A DNA stretch of 41,729 bases from a virus (IMGVR_UViG_3300012011_000002:1-41729); one strand, 5' to 3'; positions 22,088-30,135 are shown, numbered from the stretch's first letter. Program-made: numbers and translations. The notes: a model not told the origin generated them from the letters alone.

Positions 22088-23774
22088 CACCCTGCCGGCC
22101 GCCTGGGACGTGGCCACGCAACAGTATTGGGAAGCCATGCGCGTGGCAGCCTGTACGGCTTGGCCCTACCTGAGTGAGGGCTTTGCCGCGCTCGTGCCCT
22201 GCCACGACCCCAGCGAGTCAACGATCAGCGTTGATCGCTACTGGCGCGTCTACGTCAACCCGGAGGTCCTGCTGCGCTGGCCTATCGCGCAGGCGGCGGT
22301 GGCGCTCTACCACGAGCTCTGGCACCTGACCCGCGAGCACCCCCAGCGCTACCTGGCGGTCGCCGGCGACTACCCGGCGCTCAGCAACGACCTGGTGCTG
22401 GAGCTCTGGCAGCAGGCGTGCGAGGCGGAGTGCAACGCCCTGATCCTGGAGGAAGGGCTGACCCTGCCGGTGGAGCCGGTGACGGCGGAGACGCTGCGCC
22501 TGCCGCCCCACGGCACGGCCGAGGAGTACCTGGCCCTGCTGGTGGCGCGCCAGCAGCAGCAGCAAGCCCGGGCGGAAAAGCAGCAGCAACAGCAGGCGCA
22601 GACCCAGCCCGGCCAGCCGCAGACAGGACAGGCCCAGGCGGGCCAGCAGGCCCAGGCCGGACAGCCGCAGCCAAAGCCCGGCCAGCAGCCCGGCGAGGGC
22701 GGTGGCCAGCAGCCCCAGGCGGGCGCGCGGCCCGGCCAGCAGCCGGGCGGCCAGGCGGGTCAGCCCGGCACCGACACGTCGGGCACGGGGGGGCCATCAA
22801 CAGACGGCGCGGCCGCTCCCCGTCCGGGGGACCCGGCAGGGCAGGTCCCTGCCGGCGCCTCTGACCACCCGGCCGCCCCGTCGCCCGCACCTGCCGGCCG
22901 CTTCGGGAGTCGGGCGTCCGCGCCCGCTCGCCATGCGGCGGCAGGTGCGCCAGCGAGTCCCCCCGCGCCGGACGCAGCGGGCACGGGCGAGCAGGCTGGA
23001 CCGCACGATTGCGGCTCCGCCAGTGGTGGCCCCCGGCGACGCTGGGAGCGCGGCCACCCCGACCAGGAGCAGGACGCCCCTGGCCTCTCGGAGAGCCAGA
23101 TCGGCACCGTCCTGGACGCGATGGCTCACCGCATCGAGGAGAATACCGATCAGTACGGCGACATGCCTGCCGCCTGGCGGCGCTGGGCCAGCGTGCATGG
23201 GCGCGTGGTGGTCAACCGACGCTTGCTCTGGAGCAACGCCGTCGCCCAGCACCTCTACTACGTGCGCGGCCAGGGGGCCGCGACGTTCCGCCGCCGCTCA
23301 CGCCGCCAGGGCATGGTGCGGCGTCAGCCGGGCCTGGGGCGACCTGTCCTGCCCGGTCGCCGCCGCCCGGTGCCGAGCGTGACGGTCTGCATCGACACGT
23401 CGGGCAGTATGGGCGACGCCCGCGTCAGCCACGCCCTGACCTGGACCCAGGGTGCGCTGGAGGCGCATGGCATCCGCCGGAAGGTGCGTGTCGTCACCGG
23501 CGGGACCGGCGTCGCATCGGCTGCCAGTGTCTGGCACGCCAGCCAGGTGATCCCGCTGGGCGGCGGTGGCACAGACATGGGCGCGCTGCTCACGGCGGCG
23601 ATCGAGATGACGCCGCCCAGCGACGTGATCATCTGCCTCACCGACGGTCTCACGCCGCGCTGGCCCGAGCGCCCGCAGCGGCACGTGCGCGTGCTGGTCG
23701 GCCTCTATGGCCGTCCGTCCTTCCCGCTCCCAGACTGGCTGGAGAGCTTCGCCCTGATCGAGGAGGCCGCCTGA
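22080..23774 (+). CDS. Metallopeptidase-like / von Willebrand factor A domain protein
   Basis: ATG 22080 follows GGAGGAGGAG and yields 564 residues. The N-terminal domain carries YHELWH (HELWH at 78-82), a HExxH zinc-protease motif, with DLVLELWQQACEAECNALI downstream as a likely third-ligand helix. Residues 160-330 are a Gln/Gly/Pro-rich linker with GQ-P/A-Q-A-G-Q repeats. The C-terminal VWA domain has the MIDAS sequence CIDTSGSMGD (Asp 439, Ser 441, Ser 443) and later GGGGTDMGAL and CLTDGLTP. The architecture matches the DUF2201 / VWA-like family that is genomically linked to MoxR ATPases, here two genes upstream. Whether the peptidase is active is unknown. Confidence 0.82.
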   Translation: MPDTLPAAWDVATQQYWEAMRVAACTAWPYLSEGFAALVPCHDPSESTISVDRYWRVYVNPEVLLRWPIAQAAVALYHELWHLTREHPQRYLAVAGDYPALSNDLVLELWQQACEAECNALILEEGLTLPVEPVTAETLRLPPHGTAEEYLALLVARQQQQQARAEKQQQQQAQTQPGQPQTGQAQAGQQAQAGQPQPKPGQQPGEGGGQQPQAGARPGQQPGGQAGQPGTDTSGTGGPSTDGAAAPRPGDPAGQVPAGASDHPAAPSPAPAGRFGSRASAPARHAAAGAPASPPAPDAAGTGEQAGPHDCGSASGGPRRRWERGHPDQEQDAPGLSESQIGTVLDAMAHRIEENTDQYGDMPAAWRRWASVHGRVVVNRRLLWSNAVAQHLYYVRGQGAATFRRRSRRQGMVRRQPGLGRPVLPGRRRPVPSVTVCIDTSGSMGDARVSHALTWTQGALEAHGIRRKVRVVTGGTGVASAASVWHASQVIPLGGGGTDMGALLTAAIEMTPPSDVIICLTDGLTPRWPERPQRHVRVLVGLYGRPSFPLPDWLESFALIEEAA

Positions 23775-24013
23775 TGAACGATGAGAGTTTCCACCTGGTA
23801 CGTCTCTCCGGGGAGACCACCGTCCATATCCTGATCGGCGGCGATTCCGCCGCCGGGGAGGACCCTGATTGGGACGTGGCCATGTGTGGCATGTCTCTGG
23901 GTATTGACCGCCACTGGGCAGCCTTCGCCGCCCTGGAGCATGGCATGACGGTGAGCGACATGTGCATAGAGTGCTTCAAGAGTTTCGGAGCAGGCCTCGA
24001 GGCGGTCCGATGA
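23774..24013 (+). CDS. Small Cys-containing protein, 79 aa
   Basis: ATG 23774 overlaps the preceding TGA. The product has AMCGMSLG in the middle and MCIECFKSFG near the end, a possible C ... CxxC zinc site, joined by a segment with HWAAFAALEHG. N-terminal strands (FHLVRLSGETTVHILIGG) suggest a small beta domain. No family is recognised. It opens a run of coupled small genes reaching 31.4 kb. Confidence 0.65.
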   Translation: MNDESFHLVRLSGETTVHILIGGDSAAGEDPDWDVAMCGMSLGIDRHWAAFAALEHGMTVSDMCIECFKSFGAGLEAVR

Positions 24014-24238
24014 CTCCCACGTCGCCCGACAACATCCTGCCCCCCCGGCTGGGGCTACCCGTTCAACAGCCGCAAGGCCCACTACTTCCTGGTAGGGGAG
24101 ATGGAAAGTCTCTGCGGCCACTGGCTCTTTAGCGGCGAGCGCTTCGACACGATGCACGACAACCGCGACAACTGTATGGAGTGCCGCCGCAAGCGGGACC
24201 GCCTGGCGGAAAAGGAGGGACACGATGCCGCGCACTGA
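24010..24238 (+). CDS. Zinc-binding protein split by a frameshift at a C7 run
   Basis: ATG 24010 (ATGA overlap with the previous gene) reads MTPTSPDNILPP and then leaves frame at seven Cs (24040-24046). The +1 frame continues with GWGYPFNSRKAHYFLVGEME, then SLCGHWLFSGERFD and NCMECRRKRDR to TGA 24236-24238. The joined product (about 75 residues) has a CGHW ... CxxC zinc pattern like neighbouring proteins. With six Cs the gene would be intact. Causes may be a homopolymer sequencing error, a real mutation, phase variation, or programmed frameshifting. A start at ATG 24101 would give only 45 residues and has no properly spaced ribosome site. Confidence 0.6.
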
Positions 24239-24422
24239 GCGCCAGATCGAGGGGCTCCGCCGCGCCAATACTGCGACCAGCCGCTATACATCGGACGGGC
24301 GGCGCAAGTCGTCACAGGCGCACACCCGTCATCTCCACGACTGCCCGCGCTGCGGGCGGCGCATCGCCGGCAACGGCTACTACCGGCACGCGCAGGCGTG
24401 CCGGCAACAGGAGACGCCATGA
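24225..24422 (+). CDS. Small C2HC zinc-finger protein, 65 aa
   Basis: ATG 24225 is preceded by AAGGAGG and overlaps the previous gene by 14 bases. The N-terminus is basic (RTERQIEGLRRANTATSRYT). The C-terminus CPRCGRRIAGNGYYRHAQAC is a clean C-x2-C-x12-H-x4-C zinc finger. It is likely DNA- or RNA-binding. The stop overlaps the next start (ATGA). Confidence 0.7.
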   Translation: MPRTERQIEGLRRANTATSRYTSDGRRKSSQAHTRHLHDCPRCGRRIAGNGYYRHAQACRQQETP

Positions 24423-25093
24423 CCTCTGCAACCGACCAGCGCGAGTTGAACACCACCACCGAGCAGCGCGATCTGGACGCCGCGCCCGCGCACATCGCGG
24501 ACCTGCGGAACATCCTCTGGCGCTACGGCGACCTCAACTGGCGGCGCGGCAACAGCCGGGGTAACCAGGCACGCAAGGAAGCGCTGGAGGCGGCGGCCAG
24601 CAAGGAGGAGGAGACGCTGCTGGCCGCGCTGGCGCGCGTCCCGGCGCCGGAGGACGCCCTGCCGCCGCCGACCTTGGAGCGGCAACTGGCGAACGCCCTC
24701 CACACCTGCCTGCGCTTCCTGCAGTGGGTGCTGCCCTCGGCGCAGGAGCAGGAGGAGGACATACGGCGCCAGTACGGCTACCTGCAGTACCTCTGCTACC
24801 TGGCGCTGCGGCGCTACGACGTGGCCGACCGCCCGGAGGTCGCGGAGGGGTCGCCGGACTGGCTGTTTAGCCTCCACGATCTGGAGCGCCTGCTGGGCGA
24901 CGAGGCCCTGGCCGGGGCGTTGAGCAGCATTGCCGGGGAGGCGGCCCTGGCCCTGCACGAGCAGGGCGTCACCACCTGGGACGAAGGTGGGCCGCTGGCC
25001 GATACCCTGCTCGCCATTATCGACCGCTGCCAGACGGCAGTGCCGGCGCTCATTCCGCCGCGCTGGCCTAGCAAGAAAGGACCCACAGCATGA
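24419..25093 (+). CDS. Hypothetical helical protein, 224 aa
   Basis: ATG 24419 overlaps the previous TGA. The protein is largely alpha-helical and acidic, with segments RELNTTTEQRDLDAAPAHIA, EALEAAASKEEETLLAALAR, QYGYLQYLCYLALRRYDVA and LADTLLAIIDRCQTAVPAL. No domain is recognised. It is coupled by ATGA to the MazG-like gene; a role in the same pathway is possible but not shown. Confidence 0.65.
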   Translation: MTSATDQRELNTTTEQRDLDAAPAHIADLRNILWRYGDLNWRRGNSRGNQARKEALEAAASKEEETLLAALARVPAPEDALPPPTLERQLANALHTCLRFLQWVLPSAQEQEEDIRRQYGYLQYLCYLALRRYDVADRPEVAEGSPDWLFSLHDLERLLGDEALAGALSSIAGEAALALHEQGVTTWDEGGPLADTLLAIIDRCQTAVPALIPPRWPSKKGPTA

Positions 25094-25452
25094 ACGAAAC
25101 CCCCCCCGCCTATACCCTGCCGCCCGGTGTGCCGGACAGCGCCATCGAAGCCAAGGGCTGCCTCGACCTGGTGGAGGTCGAGCGCCACCGCCAGCGGCAG
25201 CGCTGGGGTATCTCGCGCAACCTGCACCCGCAGCTCTGGCTACCCGTCCTCACGGAGGAGGTCGGCGAGGTCAGCAAGGCCATCCTCAAGGGGAACCCCG
25301 CGAACTACGAGGAGGAGCTCGTCCATGTCGCCGCCGTAGCCCTCGCAGCGCTGGAGGACTGGCGCTGGCAGCAGCGCTGGCGGCGGCAACTCCCACCGCC
25401 CCAACTGGTCGCCTTTGGCTGGCAGCGCATGGAACTGGAGGGCAACGCATGA
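25090..25452 (+). CDS. MazG-like nucleotide pyrophosphohydrolase
   Basis: The family hydrolyses (d)NTPs or damaged nucleotides to monophosphates. The 120-residue protein has the small phage MazG-like layout: VERHRQRQRWG, then LTEEVGEVSKAIL (E-E-x-x-E metal site), then NYEEELVHVAAVALAALE, where the usual ExxD reads E-L-V-H. The substitution occurs in related phage proteins, but activity is uncertain. Overlaps at both ends (ATGA) place it in a coupled string. It fits with ThyX and the reductase as a nucleotide-pool gene. Confidence 0.72.
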   Translation: MNETPPAYTLPPGVPDSAIEAKGCLDLVEVERHRQRQRWGISRNLHPQLWLPVLTEEVGEVSKAILKGNPANYEEELVHVAAVALAALEDWRWQQRWRRQLPPPQLVAFGWQRMELEGNA

Positions 25453-25688
25453 CTGATCTGCCGACCCGGGCGCTGCTGCGCCCGCTGGTCGCCCCCGACA
25501 CGCCGTCCCACCTGCGCGCCGCCCTGCGCGGCCTGCTGGTGGCGGACACCGGTCTCGCCCATGCCCGCCAGGCGCTTGCCCAGACACCGGCAGACGCCGA
25601 CGATCGAGACGATCTGGCCCTGGTCCAGCAGACCCTCAACCGGATCAGTGACCGGCTGCAAAAGCAACTCTGGAGGGACCTGAGATGA
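25449..25688 (+). CDS. Hypothetical protein, 79 aa, paralogue of the next gene
   Basis: The product contains LVADTGLAHARQALAQTP and a helical end QQTLNRISDRLQKQLWRDL. The pattern VADT-x-LA-x-A-x-x-x-L and the L-x-x-R-L-x-K ending recur in the next gene, so the two probably arose by tandem duplication. They overlap by ATGA. Both look like small two-helix proteins of unknown role. Confidence 0.6.
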   Translation: MTDLPTRALLRPLVAPDTPSHLRAALRGLLVADTGLAHARQALAQTPADADDRDDLALVQQTLNRISDRLQKQLWRDLR

Positions 25689-25900
25689 GCCGCACCGGGG
25701 ACCTACGCATGGCGCTCCAGGCCCTGCACGTCGCGGACACCAGCCTCGCCCAGGCCGGCACGTTGCTCGCCTGCTGGTCGGACCTGGTGGTGGAGGGCCA
25801 GGCCATTGCGCTGCAGCGGGCGACGATGCAAGGAACGATCGCCTTGCTGCAGCAGCGGCTGCGGAAGGGAGCACCCTATCAAGACTCAGCAGACGGTTGA
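25685..25900 (+). CDS. Hypothetical protein, 71 aa, paralogue of the previous gene
   Basis: It contains HVADTSLAQAGTLLACWSD and ends IALLQQRLRKGAPYQ, resembling the preceding 79-residue protein in spacing and sequence. Its start overlaps that gene's stop. Within its 3' end lie the ribosome site and apparent ATC start of the next gene. Confidence 0.6.
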   Translation: MSRTGDLRMALQALHVADTSLAQAGTLLACWSDLVVEGQAIALQRATMQGTIALLQQRLRKGAPYQDSADG

Positions 25901-26213
25901 GCAGAGCGGCGCGGAGCGGCGACCACCCCTCCTGCGCATCCGGCAGTCCCGGCGGCGCTTTGGCTCCCGCTGGGCGCTGACCCTGACCCTGGTCTGCCCG
26001 TATTGCGACCGGCTGTTACTCGACAGTGGGAGCGCCCTGGAATACCCGCAGGAAGTCTACTGCTCGCCCTGTCGCATGCGCTTCATGGTCTTTGTCCATC
26101 AGGATCACGAGAAGGGGGAGGAGCCGGGCGTGACGTTCGGTCTGCATAGCCAGCTCTGGTTGGGCGAGCGCATGCTGGCGGAATGGAAAGGGAAGGAGTA
26201 CGACCGTGCATGA
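25878..26213 (+). CDS. Zinc-ribbon protein with apparent ATC start
   Basis: The frame contains CPYCDRLLLDSGSALEYPQE then VYCSPCRMRF, a CxxC ... CxxC zinc ribbon, followed by FVHQDHEKGEEPG and a C-terminal WKGKEYDRA. No ATG, GTG or TTG occurs in frame after TTG 25806, which would overlap the previous gene by 95 bases. GGAAGGGAG (25863-25871) stands six bases before ATC 25878, which gives 111 residues and a 23-base overlap. ATC is a rare but known initiation codon. The zinc ribbon is clear; the start is inferred. Confidence 0.6.
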   Translation: MKTQQTVEQSGAERRPPLLRIRQSRRRFGSRWALTLTLVCPYCDRLLLDSGSALEYPQEVYCSPCRMRFMVFVHQDHEKGEEPGVTFGLHSQLWLGERMLAEWKGKEYDRA

Positions 26214-26646
26214 TCGGAAGCAGGAATGGCAGGGGGCGGCGCTGCACGTCGCCATACGGGACATCGTGCGCGAGCGCTACACCCCGGACGTGGCGCCGCC
26301 CTGTGCCTGTGGCCTGCCGATGTACCGGATCGCTCTCGGGCAGTGGGGCGTCTCCGGCTGGCTCTGCGCCTCGCTGGAGGTAGACCCGGAGCGCGCCGCC
26401 CACCTGCGCCCGCGCCAGGCCGCTGACGCCCCGCCCCTGCCCCACCCGGGCCATGAGGACGAGTGCCGCATCCACTGGCTCCACGACGGCGATCCCGAGG
26501 TCCTGACGGTGCTAGATACGCTCGGCGCCCTCCTCGTGGCGCAGGCGGTGGAACTGGGGCGCCTGCAGGTGGCGCTACGGCAGCGCCGGCAAGAGGAGTT
26601 CACCAACCTGCGTGCCGCCTGGCGGCGTGGACGGGGGCTGCGATGA
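26206..26646 (+). CDS. Hypothetical protein, 146 aa
   Basis: GTG 26206 follows AAGGAG. The N-terminus (HDRKQEWQGAALHVAIRDIV) is helical; a CACG segment and an isolated Cys in GWLCASLE are the only cysteine cluster before H-P-G-H-E-D-E-C. The C-terminal half is a long helix (LDTLGALLVAQAVELGRLQV). No family is recognised. It overlaps its neighbours by 8 and 4 bases. Confidence 0.6.
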   Translation: MHDRKQEWQGAALHVAIRDIVRERYTPDVAPPCACGLPMYRIALGQWGVSGWLCASLEVDPERAAHLRPRQAADAPPLPHPGHEDECRIHWLHDGDPEVLTVLDTLGALLVAQAVELGRLQVALRQRRQEEFTNLRAAWRRGRGLR

Positions 26647-27512
26647 CCGACATGCCACCTCCCGGTCCCCAGGACGGCGCTCTGCAGCGCCTGCGCCGGG
26701 CGATCCAGCTGGCCTACCGGGCACGCGAACAGCCGGACACCGAGCTGGCCGACGCCGTCCGGGAAGCGGCCGACGACCGGGTAGCGGTCTGTCTCACCGT
26801 CCTGGAGGACGCCATGACCATGCCGACCCTGCCGGCCCAGGGAACGACGGCCGCCCAGCGCGCCGCCCTGGCCGCGCTCATGCAGACGGCGACCGCAGCG
26901 CCCTGGTCGGTGGAGCAAAGCGAGCTCTCCGGCGAGTGGGACATCGCCGGCGACACCAACCAGGACGGCGGCGCGCACGACGGCCTGGGCTGGGTCGCCG
27001 GACTCTCCCTGGCCGGCGAGATGGACGCCCGCCTGATCGCAGCCATGCGCAATGCCTTGCCGGCGCTGCTGGCGGACGGGGAGGCCCTGGTCACCTGCGC
27101 CGTGGAGGACGGCCGCCTGCGCGACCTCCAGTCACGTATCGAGCACGCCATGCAGCGCCTGTGGGCCGACGGCTGGCGCGATGCGCAGCAGTGCATCAAC
27201 GCGATCGCCGACATCATCGTGCCGGACGGTACCTGGGCCGGGCGCTGGCAAGGCCCGGTCGGCCCAGCCATCCTGCGCCTGGTCGGGCCGGTCACGAGCG
27301 GCCCCGGCGGCGTCCTGGGCGGCGAGGCGGGCGTCTGGCGTATCATGGACCAGGATGCTGAGACACTGGCGTCCCACTACTGTTCTGGCGCCATGTGGGC
27401 GGTCGAGGACCTGGTCCGGCGCCGCTCGGAGCGGCAGACGGCATGGCGGGAACGCTACGGCCCTTTCCGGGTCGTCAACGAGGGTGAGGAGATCGTCTTT
27501 GTCAGCGTCTGA
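26643..27512 (+). CDS. Ea22-like phage protein
   Basis: ATG 26643 overlaps the preceding TGA, giving 289 residues. AALAALMQTATAAPWSVEQS, later D-A-R-L-I-A-A-M-R-N-A-L-P-A-L-L-A, match the A-T-x-x-P-W ... D-x-x-x-I-A-x-x-R-N-A-L-P-x-L-L pattern of ead/Ea22-like early phage proteins, whose function is unknown. The C-terminal third adds TWAGRWQGPVGPAILRLVG and a charged ending. It fits an accessory early operon. Confidence 0.65.
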   Translation: MTDMPPPGPQDGALQRLRRAIQLAYRAREQPDTELADAVREAADDRVAVCLTVLEDAMTMPTLPAQGTTAAQRAALAALMQTATAAPWSVEQSELSGEWDIAGDTNQDGGAHDGLGWVAGLSLAGEMDARLIAAMRNALPALLADGEALVTCAVEDGRLRDLQSRIEHAMQRLWADGWRDAQQCINAIADIIVPDGTWAGRWQGPVGPAILRLVGPVTSGPGGVLGGEAGVWRIMDQDAETLASHYCSGAMWAVEDLVRRRSERQTAWRERYGPFRVVNEGEEIVFVSV

Positions 27513-29040
27513 GGACCAGCCGACCGTGCCAGCGCCACCCGCCGGGAGCACGGCGGAGACGTGGCGCTGGCACCACGCGCTGCGCTACATCGCGCGCTAC
27601 GGGCAGCCGGAGGATACCCCGCTGCGCCTGGGGGTCCTGGATCACCTGCACCACCTGGTGGACACGGCCCGGGCGGCGCTGGCCGGCGAGCCTCTGCCTA
27701 TCTGGATCGTCCCACCCCAGGCAGGCGGCCTGACGGATGAGGCGCTGCACCACGAGCTGGTGCGCCTGTGCGCCATCTGCCAGCGCATCACCGGCCTGGC
27801 TGCGCTCGGTCCGCTCTCGACCGTGCAGGCCGTCTACTTCCAGCGTATCCTTGAGGAGGCCACGAGCGGCCTCCAGCCCCCCGCCCCCCCCGGTGTCTCC
27901 GCCGTGAGGCCGCCTCCGCAGCCCACCCCCGTCAGTGTCGATTACAGCCGGCTGCGCCTGGGCAGCCGCCCTCACGGTGGCGGCCCTATCGTCGTCTGCC
28001 CGGTTTGTGGTAAGAAAGGGATCAGCGTCGCGGCGTGGACCAACGCCGCCGGGGTTCTGGTCCATCCCGCGCTGATCGAGCACGCTGGCCACGATAGCCG
28101 GATCGGTACCCACCAGCGGGACGTGGTCTGTCTGTTGCCGGATCACGAGAGCGAACGCGACGAGGAGGAGCGCATGTCCTTACCAACCGAGCGAACCACG
28201 GCCGGCGGCGCCGCGCCCGATCAGCCGCCCTCGATCCCCAACGACAGCCCGCCACCCTTCGTCGCCCAGACGAGCGTCGCCCAGCGCCTCCTCTTACGCC
28301 GGCTGCACGAGGAGGCGCTGCAGGCGATCCTGACCAGCAAGGAGCGCGGCGGCGACCGCATCGCCGCCGTGCGGCGCGCCTCCCACAACTACAGCGACGC
28401 CTTCATGGACAGCGCCATGGACCTGCTGGACGACGCCGACGCGCTGCCGGCGGCGCTGCAGGCGCGGCAGGAGGCAGTGCAGGAGCACCTGCGCGATGCC
28501 GAGTATTTTGAGCAGGCGCTGGAGCAACAGCGCCGCATCAACGACGAGCAGGCGGAGGACCTGAACCGGGTCTGGAGTGAGGGGGTGCAAAGGGCGCTCC
28601 ACGAGTGGCTGGATATTCGGGGGCGCGAGCAGCAGGAGGTGCCCACCACCTGGCGGCAACTGCAGGCCGATGTCGCCCACAGCGCGCTGCTGGCCCGGCT
28701 CCTGGCGGGCAAGGCCCCGTTACCCCAGGCCCCGCCGCGCTCCTATTCGTATCCCTGGTACTCCCTGATCGAGAATGGTGGGGAGGGGGACTGCGAGGTC
28801 TACATGAACGGCGCCGCCGCCGAGACCGTTCATGGCGCCGTCGTGACCATCAACCAGTCCCACTGGGAGCTCGTGGCCTGTAGCGCCAACGTCTGGATCG
28901 TCCGCCACCCCGGCGCCCCCGGCGCCTGGCGCCTCTGGCAAAACGAGCCGGAGCAGGGGGCGCACGGCTGGCGCCTGGAGCGCCTGAACGACTCCGAACC
29001 CCGCCCTGCCCTGCTCGGCCCGGGAGCGCCCCATGGCTGA
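27499..29040 (+). CDS. Large hypothetical protein with central zinc knuckle and internal start
   Basis: TTG 27499, seven bases after GAGGAG, begins a 513-residue frame. The first part has a helical domain (ETWRWHHALRYIARYG, ELVRLCAICQRITGL). Next comes a Pro linker, then VVCPVCGKKGISVAAW with a late His (EHAGHD). From residue 226 (ATG 28174, directly after GACGAGGAGGAGCGC) a second module starts: MSLPTERTTAGG, coiled-coil helices (EHLRDAEYFEQALEQQRRIN), and a C-terminal tryptophan-rich domain (QSHWELVACSANVWIVRHP). The strong internal ribosome site suggests a second, shorter product. No family is recognised. Confidence 0.6.
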   Translation: MSASEDQPTVPAPPAGSTAETWRWHHALRYIARYGQPEDTPLRLGVLDHLHHLVDTARAALAGEPLPIWIVPPQAGGLTDEALHHELVRLCAICQRITGLAALGPLSTVQAVYFQRILEEATSGLQPPAPPGVSAVRPPPQPTPVSVDYSRLRLGSRPHGGGPIVVCPVCGKKGISVAAWTNAAGVLVHPALIEHAGHDSRIGTHQRDVVCLLPDHESERDEEERMSLPTERTTAGGAAPDQPPSIPNDSPPPFVAQTSVAQRLLLRRLHEEALQAILTSKERGGDRIAAVRRASHNYSDAFMDSAMDLLDDADALPAALQARQEAVQEHLRDAEYFEQALEQQRRINDEQAEDLNRVWSEGVQRALHEWLDIRGREQQEVPTTWRQLQADVAHSALLARLLAGKAPLPQAPPRSYSYPWYSLIENGGEGDCEVYMNGAAAETVHGAVVTINQSHWELVACSANVWIVRHPGAPGAWRLWQNEPEQGAHGWRLERLNDSEPRPALLGPGAPHG

Positions 29041-29476
29041 GGCCGTCGTGCTCACCGCCGACCAGCAGGTCTCCTTGCTGACCGACGCCTTACTGCTGCT
29101 GACGGACGCCGGCGAGGAGCTCCAGCGCCCCCTCGCCCCCATGGTCAGCATGCCGCGCCCGCGGCTTATGCCCATCTCGGCCGACGTGACCTGGCCCCGC
29201 CTGCACGCCGGCGAGATCGACTGGACGGCCTTCTCCAACGGGGTCAGCTTCGGCGATCGCCGGGCCGCGCGCCGGGTGGCCTTACTCGTGGTCCAGAACG
29301 CTCGCGGCCGCCCGCGCACCGTGCTCGCCTTCCTGCGGCGCATCCAGGCCGCCAGCGACTGGTGCCTGGCGCGCCGCGATGGCCGCCTGCGGGCGGCACG
29401 CACCCTGGCGTCCCAGCAGGACCGCCATAGCCGGCTCTTGCAGGCCGAGGTCGTCGCCGCTGTGTTGCGGCGTTAG
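29033..29476 (+). CDS. Hypothetical protein, 147 aa
   Basis: ATG 29033 overlaps the previous gene by 8 bases. The protein starts with a helix (TADQQVSLLTDALLLLTDAG) and ends in a basic helical stretch (RRAARRVALLVVQNARGRP, TVLAFLRRIQAASDWCLARR). No family is recognised. Confidence 0.6.
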   Translation: MAEAVVLTADQQVSLLTDALLLLTDAGEELQRPLAPMVSMPRPRLMPISADVTWPRLHAGEIDWTAFSNGVSFGDRRAARRVALLVVQNARGRPRTVLAFLRRIQAASDWCLARRDGRLRAARTLASQQDRHSRLLQAEVVAAVLRR

Positions 29477-29484
29477 GAGGCACC

Positions 29485-29790
29485 ATGGAGATACTGCACC
29501 CCCTGGCGGATGGCCGCTGGCACCTGGAGGGGACCGACACCACCGGCACCATCATCGCCCTCAACCGGGACGCTCTCGTACTCAAGGTCCCCGGCGGGCA
29601 CTATTTCGGCGGGCAGGGCCAGGTGCGTCCCTATGCGCCCATGCGCTACCAGGTCTACCGGCTCCTGCGCCGGGCCCGGGGGCATGACTTGGTGGTGGAG
29701 CCGTTGCTCACCTTCCACCCCAACGGGCCGCTGCTGGACGTGGCGGCCGTGCTCACTCGCCTGGGATTGCCGGAGGCCCCCGATGCGTAG
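29485..29790 (+). CDS. Hypothetical protein, 101 aa
   Basis: ATG 29485 follows TAGGAGG. Short beta strands (GRWHLEGTDTTGTIIALNRD, ALVLKVPGGHYFGGQG) suggest an OB- or SH3-like beta barrel; the C-terminus is helical (VAAVLTRLGLPE). No family is recognised. It overlaps the next gene by 8 bases. Confidence 0.6.
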   Translation: MEILHPLADGRWHLEGTDTTGTIIALNRDALVLKVPGGHYFGGQGQVRPYAPMRYQVYRLLRRARGHDLVVEPLLTFHPNGPLLDVAAVLTRLGLPEAPDA

Positions 29791-30109
29791 CCTCTTCACG
29801 ATCATCGACACAGCGCGGGACGGCCAGCGCCCCAGTGCGGACGAGAGCTACCACGCCATGCTGGTGCTGGCCAGCCTCCTAACGATGGCGAGCAGCGACG
29901 CAGGCGCAATGGCCTACGACTTGCTCGACCCGGCGGCGCGGCAGCGCCTGGCAGAGGAAGGGCATCGGCGCTGCCAAGCGGCCATGGCCGTTGCCCCCGA
30001 GGCCTACCTGGGTACGAACGTGCCGGGCAACCCGACCAACGACCGGCTGCGCCGGATCGCCAAGGCGGTGCTGGCGCACGTCGAGGCCCAGAGCGATACA
30101 GTACGCTAA
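29783..30109 (+). CDS. Hypothetical helical protein, 108 aa
   Basis: ATG 29783 follows GGAGG. The protein is alpha-helical (SLFTIIDTARDGQRPSADES, YHAMLVLASLLTMAS, RQRLAEEGHRRCQAAMA) with no recognised domain. It is the last small gene before the fifth methyltransferase. Confidence 0.6.
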   Translation: MRSLFTIIDTARDGQRPSADESYHAMLVLASLLTMASSDAGAMAYDLLDPAARQRLAEEGHRRCQAAMAVAPEAYLGTNVPGNPTNDRLRRIAKAVLAHVEAQSDTVR

Positions 30110-30135
30110 CACGAGACGCGCAGACAGAGGACACC

